This document shows positions 8,198 through 16,921 of a stretch of DNA of 64,000 nt, piece after piece. The position numbers and the translations under genes were made by a program. This stretch comes from Pseudomonas fluorescens (GTDB lineage: Bacteria > Pseudomonadota > Gammaproteobacteria > Pseudomonadales > Pseudomonadaceae): NCBI RefSeq assembly GCF_003732425.1, contig NZ_MOBX01000003.1, forward strand, positions 558,001 to 622,000, given 5' to 3'. Each line of letters starts with the position of its first letter. Within the stretch, counting starts at the first letter, position 1. The notes under the pieces were generated by a model. The model was given only the letters and a program-made list of their open reading frames with translations, searched no databases and had not been told where the DNA came from.

Positions 8198-8256
8198 AAA
8201 AGATCGCAGCCTTCGGCAGCTCCTACACGGGCGTTGCTGAAGGCTGCGATCTTTGT
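8198..8256 (+). terminator. REP-like hairpin terminator after the TraR/DksA gene
   Basis: AAGATCGCAGCCTTCGGCAGC is followed, after a short loop, by its near-perfect complement GCTGAAGGCTGCGATCTT and then TGTTTTT. The arms are a third REP type common in fluorescens-group genomes, here placed as a rho-independent terminator 35 bases after the stop codon. Confidence 0.75.
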
Positions 8257-8390
8257 TTTTGCTCGTCTCCAATAATCTCGCGCCGTTCCATTGATCTGCC
8301 ACAGACCCCACGACTAACGGACCATGGATAATGGCGTTGTAGTGGCGTTTAATGCAGTCACAATAATGAGAACAAGCGTGGGGTGTTGAT

Positions 8391-9995
8391 ATGACGAGAG
8401 ATGGATCTCTGGTTGGGGCTTTGCCTGCACCAGTGCTTTTGCCGAAAAACCGCTGGATCGCGCCGACCCTGCAAAGCATCGCCCTGATGCTGTTGCTAGC
8501 CGGCCTGTCCCAGGCCGAATGGTCGCTGTACATTGGCATGCCGCTGGCGGTGCTGATTGTCTGGCTGCCGCGCCTGCGCGCCCGCGCCATCCCCGATGTT
8601 CAGCCTGCCGATAGTGGCAGCGCCATGTCCGAACTGACCCGCGACCTTTCCTATACCACCAGTCATAACGCCTTGTCAGCGGCCGGCGTGGCGTTTTCGG
8701 TCAAGGAACTGGCGAGCAAACTCGAATCGCAACTCGATGCGGCGGCGCAAATCGTCAGCAACGCCGAGGTGATGATCGCGACCGAACACGCCACATCGCA
8801 GCTCAGCCGTGAAGCGCTGGCCGCTGCCAGTGAGGCGCATCACAGCAGCGCGGCGGGGCGCACGGAACTGGTGGATTCGATCGCGCGCATGCATCAACTC
8901 AGTCAGCGCGCCAATGCCAGCCGTGAGTTGATCGAAGCCTTGAGCCTGCGCAGCGACGATATTCAGCGTGTGACCCTGGTGATTCAGTCGATTGCCAGCC
9001 AGACCAATCTGCTCGCATTGAACGCGGCGATCGAAGCGGCGCGGGCCGGTGAGCATGGTCGCGGTTTCGCCGTGGTGGCGGATGAAGTGCGCGGGCTGGC
9101 GGCGCGTACGGCGTCGGCAACCGGTGAAGTCGGTGAGATGGTCGCGGATATTCAACAACGTACGGCGCAGGTCGTGGAGCAGATTCGCGAACTGTCGAGC
9201 GATCTGCAGACTGGTGTCGAGCAGGTCGAGCATACCGGTCAGCATCTGGAAAACATCGCGCGACTGGCTGCCGGGGTGGAAAGCCAGGTCGGTGAAATCG
9301 CCCAGGGTGCGGAAACCAATCGCGAACAACTCGACAGCTTGTTCAAGGCCATCGAGCAGATGCGCAGCGATCTGGCGATCAGTGATCAACAGACTCGCCG
9401 CCTCGCTGAAGCCGCAGTGCAAATGGAAGGGCAGGCGGAAACCATCAGTGAGCGGCTGGCCGAAGTCGGTCTGGATGACTATCACCAGCGCATCTACGAT
9501 CTGGCCCGCGAAGGCGCGAGCCAGATTGCCGCGCGTTTCGAGGCGGATGTCGAGCAGGGGCGGATCAGCCTTGAGGACTTGTTCGACCGCCAGTATCAGC
9601 CGATCCCGAATACACAACCGGCGAAGTTTCAAACCCGTTTCGACCGTTACACCGATCAGGTGCTGCCGGCGATTCAGGAACCGTTGTTGCCGCGTCACGA
9701 GGGGCTGGTGTTCGCCATTGCCTGTACGCAGCAGGGTTACGTGCCAACGCACAATCAGCTGTTCAGTCAGCCGTTGACCGGCGACGCGCAGGTCGATGCG
9801 GTAAACAATCGCACCAAACGCAAGTTTGCCGACCGCACTGGCATCCGTTGCGGCAGCCATCAGCAACCGGTGCTATTGCAGACCTACACCCGCGACACTG
9901 GTGAACTGATGCATGACCTGTCGGTGCCGATCATGATCAAGGGGCGGCACTGGGGTGGATTGCGTCTGGGCTATCAGCCGGAAAAACCGCGCTGA
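8391..9995 (+). CDS. Methyl-accepting chemotaxis protein with C-terminal sensor-like domain
   Basis: The product is 534 residues. Two close hydrophobic segments (about 25-42 and 46-62) anchor the N-terminus with almost no periplasmic loop. The cytoplasmic signalling hairpin (about 90-370) has the invariant tip near 200-235 ([31 protein letters not shown]). The last ~140 residues ([14 protein letters not shown]..., [34 protein letters not shown]) resemble a Cache-type fold, so sensing is likely cytoplasmic and C-terminal, an inversion of the usual order. It should couple a signal to CheA/CheW. It is a single gene; the nearest hairpin upstream is the terminator of the TraR/DksA gene. Confidence 0.85.
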   Translation: MTRDGSLVGALPAPVLLPKNRWIAPTLQSIALMLLLAGLSQAEWSLYIGMPLAVLIVWLPRLRARAIPDVQPADSGSAMSELTRDLSYTTSHNALSAAGVAFSVKELASKLESQLDAAAQIVSNAEVMIATEHATSQLSREALAAASEAHHSSAAGRTELVDSIARMHQLSQRANASRELIEALSLRSDDIQRVTLVIQSIASQTNLLALNAAIEAARAGEHGRGFAVVADEVRGLAARTASATGEVGEMVADIQQRTAQVVEQIRELSSDLQTGVEQVEHTGQHLENIARLAAGVESQVGEIAQGAETNREQLDSLFKAIEQMRSDLAISDQQTRRLAEAAVQMEGQAETISERLAEVGLDDYHQRIYDLAREGASQIAARFEADVEQGRISLEDLFDRQYQPIPNTQPAKFQTRFDRYTDQVLPAIQEPLLPRHEGLVFAIACTQQGYVPTHNQLFSQPLTGDAQVDAVNNRTKRKFADRTGIRCGSHQQPVLLQTYTRDTGELMHDLSVPIMIKGRHWGGLRLGYQPEKPR

Positions 9996-10108
9996 GGGAT
10001 TGTTACTTTTGGTGCAATGAATCTGTGCACGGAGCTTGCTGTTTCCGCTCGAAAGAAACCATTAATCTGACCACTTAGTTAGGTTGCTAATGATTTCGGG
10101 AGGGCTGC

Positions 10109-10312
10109 ATGCAGTGCAGAGTTGATGTCGCCGTAATGATCGGCAGTGGCGTGCCAAGCGGCTTGCGCGCATTGGGGCAGAGCGTCTGCTGGGTGGTGTT
10201 GCTCAATGGCGAACGTCGCGGCACCGCGTTTGCCAGTCGCGACGAGGCCGAGGAGTGCAAGGCTGCGTGGCTTGCGCAACTGCAAGCCGAGTGGGGTGAC
10301 AGCCTGCACTGA
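10109..10312 (+). CDS. Small conserved-looking hypothetical protein (67 aa)
   Basis: The start at 10109 is preceded by GGGAGGG at a good distance. The product has a beta-like segment (CWVVLLNGERRG) and a helix (SRDEAEECKAAWLAQLQAEW). It is similar in plan to the 65-residue protein at 36307, which also has a V/W-rich strand, then a SREEALAYAA helix. Codon use matches the genome. No domain is recognised. It converges with the DUF2789 gene, with six bases between the stops. Confidence 0.6.
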   Translation: MQCRVDVAVMIGSGVPSGLRALGQSVCWVVLLNGERRGTAFASRDEAEECKAAWLAQLQAEWGDSLH

Positions 10313-10318
10313 GTGCAA

Positions 10319-10555
10319 TTACTTGCCGGCGTGAAGGCGCACGTTCAGCTCGTCGAAGACGATTGCTCTGTCATCGTCTTTGCCGATCCACTCTTGCAGC
10401 GTTTGCTTTTGAGAGTCCGACCAGAAAGAGGCATCGACTAGTTTGGTATCGGCATCGAGAGGGTGCGCTTCGATGAAATCGTCGATCTCCGGCTCTTCTG
10501 AAGCAAGACCCAACTGATCGAACAGAGTTTTCAAGTTATAACCTTCCAGATCCAT
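10319..10555 (-). CDS. DUF2789 family protein
   Basis: This is a 78-residue acidic helical protein (MDLEGYNLKTLFDQLGL, then FIEAHPLDADTKLVDASFW, SQKQTLQEWIGKDD). It matches the short DUF2789 family found across gamma-proteobacteria, of unknown function. AAGGAGAA precedes the ATG by the usual distance. It is probably in one transcript with the unknown gene upstream at 10606-10881, which is 50 bases away. Confidence 0.8.
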   Translation of the reverse strand: MDLEGYNLKTLFDQLGLASEEPEIDDFIEAHPLDADTKLVDASFWSDSQKQTLQEWIGKDDDRAIVFDELNVRLHAGK

Positions 10556-10605
10556 CGTGTTCTCCTTTTTGATTTGCGCCGGGGTGGCGCAATCAGTCGC
10601 TCTCT

Positions 10606-10881
10606 TTATCTGAGGGAACCGCTTGCCAGGAGTTCGATTTTTGACTCAAGTGAGCGGGCGAGGGCGCACGCTTCGTTGTGGTCGCCGCGGAAACCTCTGA
10701 CTCGCCCCGTGGATATCTCCTTGATGTGAAAGAAGGCGATGCCTGCGGGCACCACCTGAAAATGCGAGGTTCGGTGGTTGTTAGAAGATGTCGACAGGTT
10801 ATCGAGCCCGGCAACGTGCATCGTCAGAGGTGTGTTGATTCGGGCGTCAGCCGACGTGGCAAAATGAGTCAAAGTGCACAT
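10606..10881 (-). CDS. Hypothetical protein (91 aa)
   Basis: The product starts MCTLTHFATSADARINTPL and ends with a strand-helix element (FFHIKEISTGRVRGFRGDHNEACALARSLESKIELL). AAAAGGAC precedes ATG 10881. There is no signal peptide or membrane segment, and no family is recognised. The reading frame is believable because the codon bias and the ribosome site agree, and an overlapping reading frame on the same strand (10593-10814) lacks both. Confidence 0.55.
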   Translation of the reverse strand: MCTLTHFATSADARINTPLTMHVAGLDNLSTSSNNHRTSHFQVVPAGIAFFHIKEISTGRVRGFRGDHNEACALARSLESKIELLASGSLR

Positions 10882-10983
10882 ATGAAGTCCTTTTCATCAG
10901 TCGGCCGGGATTTAACGGCCGTTGCGGGTAGTCGTAATGAGCATCGCTGCTCTAGAATCGCCAGTACCTGTTGACGACAGGGC

Positions 10984-11307
10984 TTATCTAAAGCAATTTT
11001 TCGCCAGCGATATGTCGGAAAAGTGCTTTTTTTCGTGAGAATTTTCCCTAAAGTTCGTAGTCAGACTGCTCTTGCCAACGGTGAGGATTTTTCCTTCAAG
11101 CTTTGGCGACATCGGGATGACTTTCGCGAGTGACAATCCAGTAGTCTTGAGGACCTCGCGCTGAATCAGCACTCTGCTCGATTCGGGCTTTATTGATTTA
11201 TTTGCAGTGACATCGGCCTGGCCGTTTTTTTGCCGTGCGCGTTTTCCGCGTGCGGTTTTTTCAGATGTGGGGATGTTTCTTTGGCAGTCAGTAATCTCGA
11301 TATGCAT
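10984..11307 (-). CDS. Possible low-G+C gene opposite the start of the 11281 gene (107 aa)
   Basis: Reading the minus strand from ATG 11307 gives a basic Lys/Ser/Asn-rich product. It contains RVLIQREVLKTTGLSLAKVI, faintly like the helix-turn-helix of AlpA-type regulators, then LEGKILTVGKSSLTTNF. The DNA here is poorer in G+C than its surroundings, and the composition looks protein-like rather than like a shadow. Against it are the lack of a clear Shine-Dalgarno, the overlap with the proposed TTG start of the forward gene, and a terminator-like hairpin at its 3' end. It is retained only as a possibility; otherwise 10882-11280 holds no gene. Confidence 0.25.
   Translation of the reverse strand: MHIEITDCQRNIPTSEKTARGKRARQKNGQADVTANKSIKPESSRVLIQREVLKTTGLSLAKVIPMSPKLEGKILTVGKSSLTTNFRENSHEKKHFSDISLAKNCFR
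10990..11033 (+). terminator. Terminator-like hairpin with T7 tract, no obvious plus-strand gene upstream
   Basis: AAAGCA and a following T-rich arm pair with GAAAAG and TGCTTT, leading into seven T (11027-11033). No plus-strand gene ends just before it, so it may end a small RNA transcribed from roughly 10890-10980, or be fortuitous. On the minus strand the same hairpin has only three trailing T. Confidence 0.3.
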
Positions 11308-11751
11308 GCTTTGTTCGTGTTGGGTGATTTGCGTGCAAAGCTGGTCAAGCTGTTTCAGTCGCGTTTTGTTTACATCACCGAGCAGAACGCTGAAGGCATT
11401 TACGTTGCCGAAATCGACACCGAAAGCGCCTTGGTGGTCGATGACAAACCGGGGCTCAAGCTCAAGGTCGGCGATCATTTCAGTGCATCGGTCTTGCCTA
11501 GCCGCGAAGGCGGCAAGATGGATCTGCGTTTTCGCGAAATCAAACTCACGGTCTATGGACTGGGCGATTACGCCTTTGTCGAGACCGCTGACGGGCACGC
11601 AATCCTGTTCAAGGAAGGCCATAGCGTGGTGACCGTGTTCGCCGCCCATGAGCAATTGCAGGAAGGCCTGACCAAAACCCTGAAAGCCGTTACGGCTAAA
11701 GCCGCCAAGTGGCGCAAGGGTGAGCTGGTGACGTTCAAGGCCAGCGAGTGA
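11281..11751 (+). CDS. Hypothetical protein (156 aa), probable TTG start
   Basis: The product is soluble, mixed alpha/beta (FVLGDLRAKLVKLFQSRFVYI, VGDHFSASVLPSREGGKMDLRF, YAFVETADGHAILFKEG), with a lysine-rich C-terminal helix. No family is recognised. TTG 11281 is favoured because GGGGATG lies about seven bases before it. ATG 11302 is the alternative and has no ribosome site. The next gene starts inside its stop codon (GTGA), so the two are translationally coupled. Confidence 0.6.
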   Translation: MAVSNLDMHALFVLGDLRAKLVKLFQSRFVYITEQNAEGIYVAEIDTESALVVDDKPGLKLKVGDHFSASVLPSREGGKMDLRFREIKLTVYGLGDYAFVETADGHAILFKEGHSVVTVFAAHEQLQEGLTKTLKAVTAKAAKWRKGELVTFKASE

Positions 11752-11945
11752 GCCGCGCGGATTTCCATGCGCAGAACATCGACACTGCACGCGAGGAAGC
11801 CCAGCGTTTGTTCGCCGCCAAGGCTGAACTGCAGGGCGCCTGGCTGAGTTGGGTGGCTGCGCAGATCTATCAGTTGCGTCCCGCGGAATACGCCAGCATG
11901 GTCAGACGCGAGCTGCAACGCTTGCAGGAAAAGTCGGATTCATAA
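11748..11945 (+). CDS. Small hypothetical protein (65 aa), coupled to the gene before
   Basis: GTG 11748 overlaps the preceding stop by four bases (GTGA). The product is almost entirely helical (DTAREEAQRLFAAKAELQGAW, YASMVRRELQRLQEK), without membrane segments. It is likely a partner or an accessory of the 156-residue protein. No known domain was seen. Confidence 0.6.
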   Translation: MSRADFHAQNIDTAREEAQRLFAAKAELQGAWLSWVAAQIYQLRPAEYASMVRRELQRLQEKSDS

Positions 11946-12071
11946 CCTCGTCCGCAGCATGACCCGGAAAAAGCAGGAACCTCGGCTACAGTCAGTTGAC
12001 TGAGTATTCAGAGGCTTGCGGTCTTCTGCCAGGCCACCCTGCCATTGCTGTGAACAGCACGAGGTGCATGC

Positions 12072-13088
12072 ATGAACGGATTTCGACGGTTATTGGCCGC
12101 CAGCGTGGCGACGTTCGGTTTGCTGACATCAGTGCCATCGGTGATGGCCGCTCAGGCGCCGATCCATTTTGCTGACCTGAACTGGGAAAGCGGCAGTCTG
12201 ATCACCGATGTCCTGCGGATCATTGTCGAAAAGGGCTATGGCTTGCCGACCGACACTTTGCCTGGCACCACCATCACGTTGGAAACCGCCCTGGCCAACA
12301 ATGACATTCAGGTCATTGGCGAGGAGTGGGCCGGGCGCAGTCCGGTGTGGGTCAAGGCCGAGGCCGAAGGCAAAGTCGTCAGTCTGGGCGATACCGTCAA
12401 AGGCGCTACCGAGGGCTGGTGGGTGCCGGAGTACGTGATCAAGGGCGACCCGGCCAAAGGCATCAAGCCGCTGGCGCCGGATCTGCGCAGCGTCAGTGAT
12501 CTGAAAAAATACAAGGACGTGTTCAAGGATCCAGAATCCCCGAGCAAGGGGCGCTTCCTCAACAGCCCGATTGGCTGGACGTCGGAAGTGGTCAACAAGC
12601 AGAAGTTGACGGCTTATGGGTTGCAGGACGATTACACCAATTTCCGCAGTGGCTCCGGTGCAGCACTGGACGCTGAGATCAGTTCTTCGATTCGTCGCGG
12701 TAAGCCGGTGCTGTTTTACTACTGGTCGCCGACACCGCTACTGGGCAAGTTCAAACTGGTGCAGCTGGAAGAGCCGCCGTTTGATGCCGAAGCCTGGAAG
12801 ACGCTGACTGACGCCGATAATCCCAATCCAAAACCGACCCGGTCGCTGGCGTCGAAGCTGTCGATTGGTGTGTCTACGCCGTTTCAAAAGCAGTATCCGC
12901 AGATTGCCGAGTTCTTCAGCAAAGTGGACTTTCCGATCGAGCCGTTGAACAAGGCGTTGGCCGACATGAGTGAGAAGCACGCCGCGCCGCGTGACGCGGC
13001 GTTGGCATTCATGAAGACCCATCCGGATGTGTGGCAAGCCTGGTTGCCGAAGGATGTGGCGGAGAAGGTTTCGGCTGATCTGAAATGA
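12072..13088 (+). CDS. Glycine betaine/choline-type ABC transporter substrate-binding protein
   Basis: This 338-residue protein has a cleavable signal peptide (about 1-26, ending SVMA). The OpuAC/ProX-type binding domain follows: FADLNWESGSLITDVLRIIVEKGYG, EEWAGRSPVW, GWWVPEYV, and the aromatic YYWSPTPLL expected in a quaternary-amine box. Pseudomonads encode several such binding proteins away from a permease, and they share one core transporter. No permease or ATPase gene is adjacent here, so this is an orphan of that type. The ligand (betaine, carnitine, choline) cannot be told. A REP doublet follows its stop. Confidence 0.8.
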   Translation: MNGFRRLLAASVATFGLLTSVPSVMAAQAPIHFADLNWESGSLITDVLRIIVEKGYGLPTDTLPGTTITLETALANNDIQVIGEEWAGRSPVWVKAEAEGKVVSLGDTVKGATEGWWVPEYVIKGDPAKGIKPLAPDLRSVSDLKKYKDVFKDPESPSKGRFLNSPIGWTSEVVNKQKLTAYGLQDDYTNFRSGSGAALDAEISSSIRRGKPVLFYYWSPTPLLGKFKLVQLEEPPFDAEAWKTLTDADNPNPKPTRSLASKLSIGVSTPFQKQYPQIAEFFSKVDFPIEPLNKALADMSEKHAAPRDAALAFMKTHPDVWQAWLPKDVAEKVSADLK

Positions 13089-13101
13089 ATTAAAGCTGGC
13101 T

Positions 13102-13235
13102 CTGTGGCGAGGGAGCTTGCTCCCGCTGGGCTGCGGAGCAGCCCCAAAACCAGTCCATGCGCAAATCCGGCAAAAGCGCATGGGCTGATTTACGACTGCT
13201 CCGCAGCCGAGCGGGAGCAAGCTCCCTTGCCACAG
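13102..13235. repeat. REP doublet (REPIN), GGGAGCTTGCTCCC family
   Basis: CTGTGGCGAGGGAGCTTGCT at 13102 faces its near-perfect inverse ending GCTCCCTTGCCACAG at 13235. Long matching arms extend inward (GCTGCGGAGCAG / CTGCTCCGCAGC). It lies between convergent genes and may act as a bidirectional terminator. Confidence 0.8.
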
Positions 13236-13252
13236 TTATATGTGCAGGTGAG

Positions 13253-15388
13253 TCAGAATCGGCTTTGAACCGCCAGTTCGAAGGTGCGCGGCGTGCCCAG
13301 ATAATACGCCGGCGAAACATGCGCAAACTCGGCATACACCTCATTGGTCAGGTTACGCACGCGCCCGGTGACGGTGGTGTGCGAATCAACCTTGTAGCTG
13401 AGGAAGCTGCCAAACAATGTGAACGACGGCACGGTCATGGTGTTAGCCGTGTCGGCATACACCGACGCGACATACCGCGCATCAACCCCACCTTGCCATT
13501 GCGGCGAAAAATCATAAGTCAACCACAGATTGCCAACCCGATCGGGCACGTTGGTCGGCGTGTTTCCCTTGCGTGACACCACCACACCGGCGGCATTCTT
13601 TTCGGTGAAATCGTCGTATTGCGCATCGACCCAGGCGAAGTTGCCTTCAGCCAACAGCTTGTCGGTGATCCGCAACGAGCTGGCGATCTCTACACCTTTC
13701 GAGGTCTGCTGACCGACCGGAATGCTGCTGGTCGGGTCCAGCGGATCGGTCACGGCGAAGTCCTTTCGCTCAATGGTATAGGCCGCAATCGTCGCCGAGC
13801 CGCGCCCATTCAGATAATCAAATTTGCTGCCAATCTCCCATTGCTCGCCAGTCGAAACGTCAAAGTCCTGCGTGCCGCTCGGTTGTTCGGCGGCGGTGCT
13901 GTATTGCACGTAGACGTTGGCCGATGGAATGAACTGGTAGGTCAAACCGGCGCGCCCGGTGACTGGCTCCCAGCTGCGTTTGAGGTGCTTGGGATTGGCA
14001 GCAGTCACGGTGCGATGGTTAGTCACGTCGAGGTCAATGTCGTCATAACGCAGGCCGGTGAGCAGCGACAGCTTGTCGGTCAACGCCAGCCGGTTTTCCA
14101 CGAACAGCGCCTTGGTGGTGACCTCGTTGGTTTTGTCGCTGACCCGTTTGGGGTTGGTGCCGGGAATGTCGTAGAAATGCCCCGGACGGTAGTTGTTCGG
14201 GTCCACCGTGCTCGCACCTTTGATGTTCAGCGGCGAGTTGGTGGTCTGGTTGACCTTGTACTCGAAACCGCCCGACCACGTCGTGTCGAGACCGAACAGT
14301 GTGTTGTCGTGACGCAGTTCGAACTGGTTGCCGTTCTGCTCGCCCTGATGGCGCACCTGATACGCAGTGGAGCGATTCACCGCCGTGTTATCGGCGTTGT
14401 ACTGGTAGGTTTCGAGGTTGCGGTAATCGCGTTGGCTGTCGAGGTGGTACAGCGTGTTGCGCAGGGTGGTGTTGTCGTTGATCCGGTAGTCGATGATCGA
14501 GCGCAACCAGATCGTCCGTTGCTCGTAGCGCCCGTCCTCGACGTTGTAGTTGTTGAAGCGGTTGTGTTTATCGATCTTCAACTCGCCGGCCTTGGGATTG
14601 AGCACGGGGGTGCCCCAGTACGGACTGTCTTCGTGTTCGTCCTGATATTCCAGGGCCAATGTGTGCGACAGGTCGGGCGTGAGATCGCTGAGCAGCGAGA
14701 ATGCCACGCTCCATGCATCGCGTTCCTGGCGGTCGATGTAGCCGTTGCTGGTGTTGTGGCTGACGTCGAGTCGCGCGTAATGCTGCACGTCGGCGCTCGG
14801 GTCGGTGAGGGCGTGGTTGAGGCCGAATGCGGTTTCAGTGGTGTCGTAGGTGCCGTAGCTGACCCGGCCTTCAACCACTTGTTCATCGCGGGTGGCCAGT
14901 TTGGTCACGTAGTTCAGCGAGCCGCCCACCGAGCCTGCGCCGTTGATCAGCGATGACGGGCCACCGACCAGTTCCACACGATCATAGATCCACGAATCGA
15001 CTGGCCGCGCGAGGCCGCCGGAAACGTTGATGCCGTTGAACATCTGGGTGATCTGGCTGCTGGTGAAACCACGATAGGACACGAACCCGCCGAACCCCGG
15101 CGGTGCACTGGCGTTGACCCCGGGCAGGGTATTAGCGGCATCCTGGAAGTTTTGTGCGCCGTGGCGTTCGATGTCGTTGCGATTGGCGATTGCCACCGAA
15201 GCCGGTGTGTCGCGCACGCTCAAACCCAGGCGCGAGGCCATGCCGCTGGACTGGTCGAGGCTCAGACCCGGTTCTGCGCCGGACTCGCCATCGATGGTGA
15301 TCGGCGCCAGATCCACGGTGGATTGCGCCCAGACGTTAACGGACAGGCAGCCGCACAGGCTCGCCAGTAGAGTGAGTTGTTTCATCAT
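13253..15388 (-). CDS. TonB-dependent siderophore receptor
   Basis: This 711-residue outer-membrane receptor has a signal peptide (about 1-21, ending VWA). The plug domain follows (about 50-170: DTPASVAIANRNDIERHGAQNFQDAANTLPGV split over two motifs, RVELVGGPSSLINGAGSVGG). A beta-barrel ends in VQSRF, with the terminal Phe needed for outer-membrane assembly. The GxGSxGG plug motif and the FQDA...LPGV region mark the siderophore class. The ligand is not predictable. There is no FecA-type signalling extension, and no sigma/anti-sigma pair is adjacent. AGGATTCA lies before ATG ATG, and either Met could be first. The DUF2946 gene upstream is on the same strand. Confidence 0.85.
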   Translation of the reverse strand: MMKQLTLLASLCGCLSVNVWAQSTVDLAPITIDGESGAEPGLSLDQSSGMASRLGLSVRDTPASVAIANRNDIERHGAQNFQDAANTLPGVNASAPPGFGGFVSYRGFTSSQITQMFNGINVSGGLARPVDSWIYDRVELVGGPSSLINGAGSVGGSLNYVTKLATRDEQVVEGRVSYGTYDTTETAFGLNHALTDPSADVQHYARLDVSHNTSNGYIDRQERDAWSVAFSLLSDLTPDLSHTLALEYQDEHEDSPYWGTPVLNPKAGELKIDKHNRFNNYNVEDGRYEQRTIWLRSIIDYRINDNTTLRNTLYHLDSQRDYRNLETYQYNADNTAVNRSTAYQVRHQGEQNGNQFELRHDNTLFGLDTTWSGGFEYKVNQTTNSPLNIKGASTVDPNNYRPGHFYDIPGTNPKRVSDKTNEVTTKALFVENRLALTDKLSLLTGLRYDDIDLDVTNHRTVTAANPKHLKRSWEPVTGRAGLTYQFIPSANVYVQYSTAAEQPSGTQDFDVSTGEQWEIGSKFDYLNGRGSATIAAYTIERKDFAVTDPLDPTSSIPVGQQTSKGVEIASSLRITDKLLAEGNFAWVDAQYDDFTEKNAAGVVVSRKGNTPTNVPDRVGNLWLTYDFSPQWQGGVDARYVASVYADTANTMTVPSFTLFGSFLSYKVDSHTTVTGRVRNLTNEVYAEFAHVSPAYYLGTPRTFELAVQSRF

Positions 15389-15477
15389 TGAATCCTGAAT
15401 GCTTGTCTAGGAGTCAGCGCACGGGCGAACGCCGCGCGTTGGCGCAGTGGGCTGACAAATCAAAAGCGCAGAGACAC

Positions 15478-15867
15478 TCAGGCGAGCGGTGGTGCGCGAG
15501 GGTTGGCCGAAGGCCAGGTGAAGCGGGCAGGGAGGTCGGCGCTGACGATGGGCGCCAGCGGCGGGCTGTGTTGTTCCGGCAGGATCGCCAGGGTCAGGCT
15601 GGAGTTGAACGCCGGGCCCACGCCACCGCCGACCGAGCACAGCGGGCAACCGAATGCTTTGGACAGGGTAGGCAGTTGTTCTTCGGTGGGGTTGCTGGCA
15701 AGCGGCGCCTGGGTGGCCGGGTCGACGGTGCAGAACTGGCCGCCGATACCGTTGAGCTGCATGCCGACCATTTGTCCGTGACCGATGCTGCAGGCGAACA
15801 CGTTGAACAGGACGCAGCAATAGAGCATCCAGGCCAGTAGTGAGCGATCGGAACGGGAGAATTTCAT
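15478..15867 (-). CDS. DUF2946 family protein
   Basis: The product is 129 residues with one N-terminal hydrophobic segment (LLAWMLYCCVLFNVFACSIGHG), a Cys pair in FGCPLCS, and a proline-rich end (WPSANPRAPPLA). This is the usual plan of DUF2946 proteins, which are often found beside metal-related or TonB receptor genes. The Cys/His content suggests metal contact, but the function is unknown. It precedes the TonB receptor gene by about 90 bases on the same strand, so a shared transcript is likely. Confidence 0.75.
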   Translation of the reverse strand: MKFSRSDRSLLAWMLYCCVLFNVFACSIGHGQMVGMQLNGIGGQFCTVDPATQAPLASNPTEEQLPTLSKAFGCPLCSVGGGVGPAFNSSLTLAILPEQHSPPLAPIVSADLPARFTWPSANPRAPPLA

Positions 15868-15960
15868 GGGGCGGCACTTTACCGTACCGCCGATCGGTCG
15901 TGCACTTCAAAAAATGCCGACTAGGATGATTGTTCAAATCCCTTTCCAAGGATTTCAACC

Positions 15961-16401
15961 ATGACCTTTGTGTTGGCTCAATGGCTGGTGACAACGTTCG
16001 CGGTGATCGCCTTGATGCACGTGTATTGGGCGTTGGGTGGGCAGTGGGCGGCAGCAGTGGTGGTGCCGCAAGTGCCCGTGCGCGGTTTTGTCGCAACGGT
16101 GCGGCCGGCGTTCAAACCGTCAGGCTGGCTTACATTGATCGTGGCGGCGGCATTGCTGGTGATTGCTGCGTTGGTGTGTATGCGGGTTGGCTGGGGAATG
16201 CCAGCGGTGACGCACAAGGCGCTGCAGTGGGTGATCAGCGCGATTGCATTGTTGATGTTCGCCCGGGCGATTGGTGATTCGAATCTTGTCGGTTTTTTCA
16301 AGGAAGTGAAGGATTCGCGGTTTGCGCGACTTGACACCTGGGTGTATTCGCCGTTGTGTGCGGTGTTGGGGGCGGGGTTGTTGGCGGTGGCTTGGGTTTG
16401 A
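15961..16401 (+). CDS. DUF3995 family integral membrane protein
   Basis: This 146-residue protein has four membrane helices: about 3-24, 52-75, 83-103 and 127-145. The motifs HVYWALGG near the first helix and the second-half FARAIGDSNLVGFFK...RLDTWVYSPLC are typical of DUF3995 proteins. Function unknown. AAGGATTT precedes the ATG. It is divergent from the DUF2946 gene and convergent with the Sha operon, and a REPIN separates the ends. Confidence 0.8.
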   Translation: MTFVLAQWLVTTFAVIALMHVYWALGGQWAAAVVVPQVPVRGFVATVRPAFKPSGWLTLIVAAALLVIAALVCMRVGWGMPAVTHKALQWVISAIALLMFARAIGDSNLVGFFKEVKDSRFARLDTWVYSPLCAVLGAGLLAVAWV

Positions 16402-16430
16402 AACAGATCTGAAATTTGCGATGACTTGGC

Positions 16431-16535
16431 TGGCCCCTTCGCGAGCAGGCTCGCTCCCACAGTGATTTTGGGTGTTCACAGATGTGTTATTTCACCCAAA
16501 ACCCTGTGGGAGCGAGCCTGCTCGCGAAGGGGCCA
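16431..16535. repeat. REPIN with perfect 32-base arms, probable bidirectional terminator
   Basis: The arm at 16431-16462 (TGGCCCCTTCGCGAGCAGGC...CACAG) is the exact reverse complement of 16504-16535. A second inner pair (TTTTGGGTG / CACCCAAAA) closes the loop. It lies exactly between the stops of two convergent genes. Confidence 0.9.
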
Positions 16536-16558
16536 GTCCAGACACGGAAAGCTCTGGA

Positions 16559-16921
16559 CTAGCTACCGCTTTCAGTCCGCCGGCTACTGACCTCGGCCGG
16601 CACATCATCCCCGGCCATGCGCTTACGGAACAACGCCGCCCGCGCCAGTAGCAATGTAGTCACCGGCACGGTGATCGCCAACAGAATCGGAATCAGCCAG
16701 GCATGCACCACCGGCCCGGATTTCAACGCCGAAAAGCAGATGATCGACGCCAGTGCCACACACCACGCCCCCAGCGTCGAAGCCAGTGCCGGCGGGTGCA
16801 TGCGCTGGAAGTAATCCTTCATGCGCAACAAACCGATCGAACCGATCAGCGCAAAAAGGCCGCTGAGTACCAGCAGGATCGCCACCGGAATCTCGACCCA
16901 CAGCGACAATTCAGCATTCAT
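16559..16921 (-). CDS. shaG: Na+/H+ antiporter subunit G (Sha/Mrp)
   Basis: This 120-residue protein has three membrane helices. The G-subunit core is LFALIGSIGLLRMKDYFQRMHPPALASTLG split across helix 1-2. It is part of the multisubunit cation/proton antiporter in the inner membrane. It starts inside the stop of subunit F (ATGA overlap) and is the last gene of the operon. Confidence 0.9.
   Translation of the reverse strand: MNAELSLWVEIPVAILLVLSGLFALIGSIGLLRMKDYFQRMHPPALASTLGAWCVALASIICFSALKSGPVVHAWLIPILLAITVPVTTLLLARAALFRKRMAGDDVPAEVSSRRTESGS

Noticed and set aside
11308..11790. Extension of the minus-strand frame at 10984 up to 11790
   Set aside because: The upstream part is antisense to the 11281 gene and loses natural composition. 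Only the part below 11307 was considered.
13619..14956. Long plus-strand reading frame opposite the TonB receptor
   Set aside because: It is a shadow of the receptor gene. Its valine- and glycine-rich composition is typical of antisense frames in G+C-rich DNA.
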